Shown in pieces: positions 37,912 to 41,284 of a stretch of 41,284 nucleotides of DNA. A program made the translations under genes and the position numbers. The DNA lies in contig JAOBWO010000472.1 of NCBI GenBank assembly GCA_025463415.1, positions 1 through 41,284 on the forward strand, written 5' to 3'. Numbering within the stretch: the first letter of the stretch is position 1; each line of letters opens with the position of its first letter. The notes under the pieces were generated by a model. That model was not told the DNA's origin. It saw nothing but the letters and a program-made list of their open reading frames with translations, and made no database searches. Source of the DNA: Acidimicrobiales bacterium (GTDB lineage Bacteria; Actinomycetota; Acidimicrobiia; Acidimicrobiales; Ilumatobacteraceae).

Positions 37912-38030
37912 TGACTCACCGTGGCAGGCGCCACCGCCATGGCAGCTGGCAGGCGCCGCAACCTCCTCAAAGCCCGGGCACTCCGACAGCCGTTCGGTCC
38001 TCAGATCGCAACGACGTTCGTCGGAACTCC

Positions 38031-38594
38031 GTGACACGAGGGCCCAAGGTTCTCGCGGTCGTTGTTGCGGTCAGTCTTTGCGCTACCAGTTGTGGTGCTG
38101 GCGCTGCAACGAGCTCGTCAGCGCCCGGCCCAGGGCACCAGTCTGCGAGTGAAGGAACGACGGTCACCCTGAACGATCCTCTCCTGCTGACGGACCCGGC
38201 CCTCGCATCACATCTCGGGCTGAAGATGGTGACGGAACTCAGCGATCCGATTTCGATCGGCTCGGCATCTCTCACGCCGCCCACGTCGTCGCCGACGATT
38301 TCAGTTGATGAGGCCTATCTCGCAACGGAGCCCAATCGGGCGGTGTCGTCCCACTTCGGTTCTTCGGCGACGTTCGAGGTGCTCCTCGCTTCTTATGGTG
38401 AGGCGACGGAAGCCCAATCCGTGTCTCGCACTCTCGTGTACGACTTCGTGGTTCGCGGCACAACCTGCGTTCCGGTCAGCGCCACGACCGCTCCGCGGGG
38501 AGCGACGGCGGTTCCGTCCAAATCGTGCACCGTGCACGTTCTGGTCGACGCCACGACAGGAACGCTTCTCCTCCGCTCCGAAATTTGGCGCTGA
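38031..38594 (+). CDS. Small putative lipoprotein
   Basis: GTG start; VTRGPKVLAVVVAVSLCATSCGAGAATSS signal with Cys. Confidence 0.55.
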   Translation: MTRGPKVLAVVVAVSLCATSCGAGAATSSSAPGPGHQSASEGTTVTLNDPLLLTDPALASHLGLKMVTELSDPISIGSASLTPPTSSPTISVDEAYLATEPNRAVSSHFGSSATFEVLLASYGEATEAQSVSRTLVYDFVVRGTTCVPVSATTAPRGATAVPSKSCTVHVLVDATTGTLLLRSEIWR

Positions 38595-38623
38595 CTACGC
38601 ATTCGGGTCTGCCGATCGGACGC

Positions 38624-38650
38624 TGCAACGTTTGTGGGTCGGGCAGCGTT
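38624..38650 (+). promoter_or_regulatory. Candidate ECF-type promoter of sigma module 3
   Basis: TGCAAC-N17-CGTT, 34 nt before the sigma start. Confidence 0.35.
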
Positions 38651-38684
38651 GATTCGGGTGTGAGGCGTCGCGATCGGGGGACTG

Positions 38685-39182
38685 ATGTTGGAACCAGTGG
38701 AGGAGGGGTTCGACGAGTTCTTCCGCGCGAACCATTCGGCGCTGTTGGGGTGTTCCTTGGCGATCGTCGGCCAGGTGGAGCTGGCGCGTGAGATCGCCCA
38801 GGAGTCAATGTTGCGGTGCTTCCGCGACTGGCATCGCGTCCGCCGGCTGGATCGCCCGGATTTGTGGGTGCGGCGGGTGGCGGTGAACTTGGCAATCGAC
38901 GACCGGCGACGGTTCGGGCGTGAACAACGACGTATGGCGCGCCATGGCCCGGCGCCGTCGGCAGAGGCGGTCACTGCAGAGATGTCCTACTTGTGGGGGG
39001 CAGTCCGCGCCCTGCCGGCGCAGCAGCGAGCCGCAGTGGTGCTCCGGTACGTGGACGACCTGAGCGTGGCAGAGATTGCGATCGTGCTGAAGGTCGCCGA
39101 CGGAACCGTGAAGTCATCGCTGTCCCGGGCGCGGACGACGTTGTCGAAGATGTTGAGCGAGGAGGTCGAGATCGATGGTTGA
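38685..39182 (+). CDS. ECF sigma factor, module 3
   Basis: FDEFFRANHSALLGCSLAIVGQVELAREIAQESMLRCFRDWHRVRRLDRPDLWVRRVAVNLAIDDRRR; LPAQQRAAVVLRYVDDLSVAEIAIVLKVADGTVKSSLSRARTTLSKML. Confidence 0.92.
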   Translation: MLEPVEEGFDEFFRANHSALLGCSLAIVGQVELAREIAQESMLRCFRDWHRVRRLDRPDLWVRRVAVNLAIDDRRRFGREQRRMARHGPAPSAEAVTAEMSYLWGAVRALPAQQRAAVVLRYVDDLSVAEIAIVLKVADGTVKSSLSRARTTLSKMLSEEVEIDG

Positions 39183-41139
39183 GGTCGATGAAGAACTGGC
39201 AACCGCCGGCGTAGAGATGCGGGCGCGAGCTGCGGAGGTCGCCCAGACCACGCTCGTGCTCGGGCAGATCCACGCCAGCGTGCCCGTCGGTGTTCGACGA
39301 CTTCGTTGGCGTGCTCTCGGGGTGGCCGTGTCGGTGGCGGCGGCCTGTGCGGTGGTCGTCGTCGTGCGTAGCGGCGCGGACCAGAGCATCACCACGGCCG
39401 GCACCGACCCGGCGGCAGCGGCGGCGAGTTCGAATGATTCCGCTGTGGATTTGACCACGACGTTGGCGGCGAGCCCCACAACACCGACAGAGACAGCGTC
39501 GACACCGGCGCCCGCGACGACGCTGCGCGGGCAGACATCGAGGCTCGACGAGAGCCCGGACCTGGGCGTGATCACCGCGCTGCCGGCTGCGCCGATCTCA
39601 GGCCGGTCGTCGCCCGAATCCGTCTGGACGGGGTCCGAGTTCATCGTGTGGGGTGGCGACCTGCCGGCCGACGGCGTTGCCGATGACCCGCAGGGCGCCG
39701 CCTACGACCCGAACACGCACACGTGGAGGGTTTTGCCTCCTGCGCCGATCGTCAGTCGAGCCGACGCCGCAACGGTGTGGACCGGCACAGAGATGATCAT
39801 TTGGGGCGGCGAGACAACCAGCTCGGCGTTCGCCGACGGCGCCGCCTACAACCCGGTCACGAACGCGTGGAGGGTGCTGGCTGCCGGCCCGCTGGCGGCC
39901 AGGGCATTCTCCGGTGTCGTCTGGACTGGGGACCGGATGATCATCGTCAGCGGACACCCATCGGAGGTTTCGCTCAGCCCCGGCCAACCGAACCCGGCGC
40001 TCCAGGGCGCCAGCTACGACCCGGCCGCGGATCGTTGGACGCGGATCGCGGATGCGCCAGGTGAGATCCACGGGCCCGACCCGCAGATGGTCTGGACCGG
40101 TACCGACGTGCTCGCCGTGCTCGGTCCCGACATGTTGCTCGGCCCATCCAGCCCAGGCGCGTTGCCGTCGATGCTGGCGACGTACTCGCCATCGACCAAC
40201 ACCTGGACGACCGCCCACAGCCCGACGCAGCCGGCGCCGTCCGAACTCACCCTGATCAGCCCACCGGGCCCCGACGCCTTGGTCGCAGCCATCGACCCGG
40301 TGCCAGGCGTGCCCTCGTACATCCTCGACGCCCATGGAAATGTGCAGCGCACACTCGCCCCGCGGCCGCTTGACCCGTTCTATCAAGCCTTCAGCGATCC
40401 AGTCTGGGACGGCACAGAGCTGATCTCCTGGCTCGGCAACCCGCACGGTCTCGCCCTCAACCCGGCCACGGACACGTGGCGCATCTACAACGCGGGATCG
40501 CTCCCTCCACAGATCGGCAGCGCGATGGCCTGGACCGGCACCGAGCTCCTCACATGGGGCGGCTCCATGTACGACGCCAACAGCAACCTGGTCGGCGCCG
40601 CGGCCGGCATCTCCTACCGTCCCGACACCACAGGCAACCAGCGGCCCCCGGCATCGACGGTCACCAACCCGCCGCTCGGGCAGGTCGGTGCCGCGCTGCC
40701 GAAGATCGCCGCCGCGACAGAGGACGTACAGCACCACGTCGTGCTCGACCTCAGCGGAGGTCTGACCGTCGAGACCCGAGGCCTGTTCAACGACGTACCG
40801 TCGTTGTGCGTGATCAGCGCTGTCAGCCGCACCGAGACCGGTCGCGTGTGCGCCGACAATCCGTCCGCGATCGGCCTCTTCGACTTCCCCATCGCGGATC
40901 CCGCCGACGCATCAGCCGCGTACGAGATCATCGCCACCGCGTCGACAACCATGCTGACCGCGGCGACCCCGTGCAAGTCCGCTACCGGCAGCACCGACGG
41001 CAGCGACGTCACGCTGTGGGCATGCCACGTCTCGGCGTCACCGAACGATCCCCTCATAGGCCCGCTGCGAATCACGGTCTCGTCGCCCGGGACCACGCCA
41101 GTCGACATCGCCATGCGAATACCGATCCCGGCACGATGA
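39175..41139 (+). CDS. Single-pass membrane protein with Kelch-like repeats, coupled to ECF sigma, module 3
   Basis: 8-bp overlap with sigma; TM LGVAVSVAAACAVVVVV; repeats ESVWTGSEFIVWGG / ATVWTGTEMIIWGG / GVVWTGDRMIIVSG / AMAWTGTELLTWGG with AAYDPNTHTWRVLPPAP-type blades. Confidence 0.85.
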   Translation: MVEVDEELATAGVEMRARAAEVAQTTLVLGQIHASVPVGVRRLRWRALGVAVSVAAACAVVVVVRSGADQSITTAGTDPAAAAASSNDSAVDLTTTLAASPTTPTETASTPAPATTLRGQTSRLDESPDLGVITALPAAPISGRSSPESVWTGSEFIVWGGDLPADGVADDPQGAAYDPNTHTWRVLPPAPIVSRADAATVWTGTEMIIWGGETTSSAFADGAAYNPVTNAWRVLAAGPLAARAFSGVVWTGDRMIIVSGHPSEVSLSPGQPNPALQGASYDPAADRWTRIADAPGEIHGPDPQMVWTGTDVLAVLGPDMLLGPSSPGALPSMLATYSPSTNTWTTAHSPTQPAPSELTLISPPGPDALVAAIDPVPGVPSYILDAHGNVQRTLAPRPLDPFYQAFSDPVWDGTELISWLGNPHGLALNPATDTWRIYNAGSLPPQIGSAMAWTGTELLTWGGSMYDANSNLVGAAAGISYRPDTTGNQRPPASTVTNPPLGQVGAALPKIAAATEDVQHHVVLDLSGGLTVETRGLFNDVPSLCVISAVSRTETGRVCADNPSAIGLFDFPIADPADASAAYEIIATASTTMLTAATPCKSATGSTDGSDVTLWACHVSASPNDPLIGPLRITVSSPGTTPVDIAMRIPIPAR

Positions 41140-41284
41140 TGGCCAACTTTCGAACCAATACGTTCTCGTGCCCCATGCGGCGGTCATCGCCGACAAGATC
41201 ACCCGCCCGGCCCGATGACGGTCGAGTCCGCCATCGGAAGTGACTGCTGCTCCCCACCGCTGACCTTGTCGCGCCAGAGCTGCC

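Noticed and set aside
37923-37957. Direct repeat GGCAGGCGCC x2 (25 nt apart, start to start)
   Set aside because: Short GC-rich repeat in a small gap; likely chance or local slippage
1-41284. CRISPR arrays, tRNA or rRNA genes
   Set aside because: No spaced direct repeats, no cloverleaf/T-loop signature and no rRNA-like sequence noticed by eye; tRNAscan-SE and CRISPR finders were not run

Overview
High-GC actinobacterial chromosomal window, possibly Acidimicrobiia-like (an inference from style, not a proven assignment). Positions ~1-22.6 kb look like ordinary chromosome: cyclophilin, YcaQ-type winged helix protein, asparaginase, MBL hydrolase, STAS protein, a secreted DUF4185-like protein with a Thr-rich tail, VOC protein, HisC-like aminotransferase, enoyl-CoA hydratase, a frameshifted hotdog thioesterase, a rifampin phosphotransferase (rph) with an RAE-like inverted repeat upstream, a frameshifted DinB/pentapeptide gene, and a CoA-transferase/amidohydrolase/class II aldolase/acyl-CoA dehydrogenase group. 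This is followed by a TIGR03084-family protein, an FtsX-type permease and an isochorismatase. A decayed IS110-like transposase (~22.7-23.1 kb) leads into a more accessory-looking region. That region holds RpiR plus a COG4280-like membrane protein, an alpha/beta hydrolase, an ArsR-SRPBCC pair, an ABC exporter and an aminotransferase. It also holds three separate, translationally coupled ECF-sigma/single-pass membrane protein modules whose extracytoplasmic parts differ (short domain, LysM, Kelch-like), with two further lipoprotein-like genes between them. The repeated ECF modules are the best candidate for an undescribed system. The rph/RAE unit is the best-supported known system. All calls come from reading the sequence and the ORF track; no database search was run.
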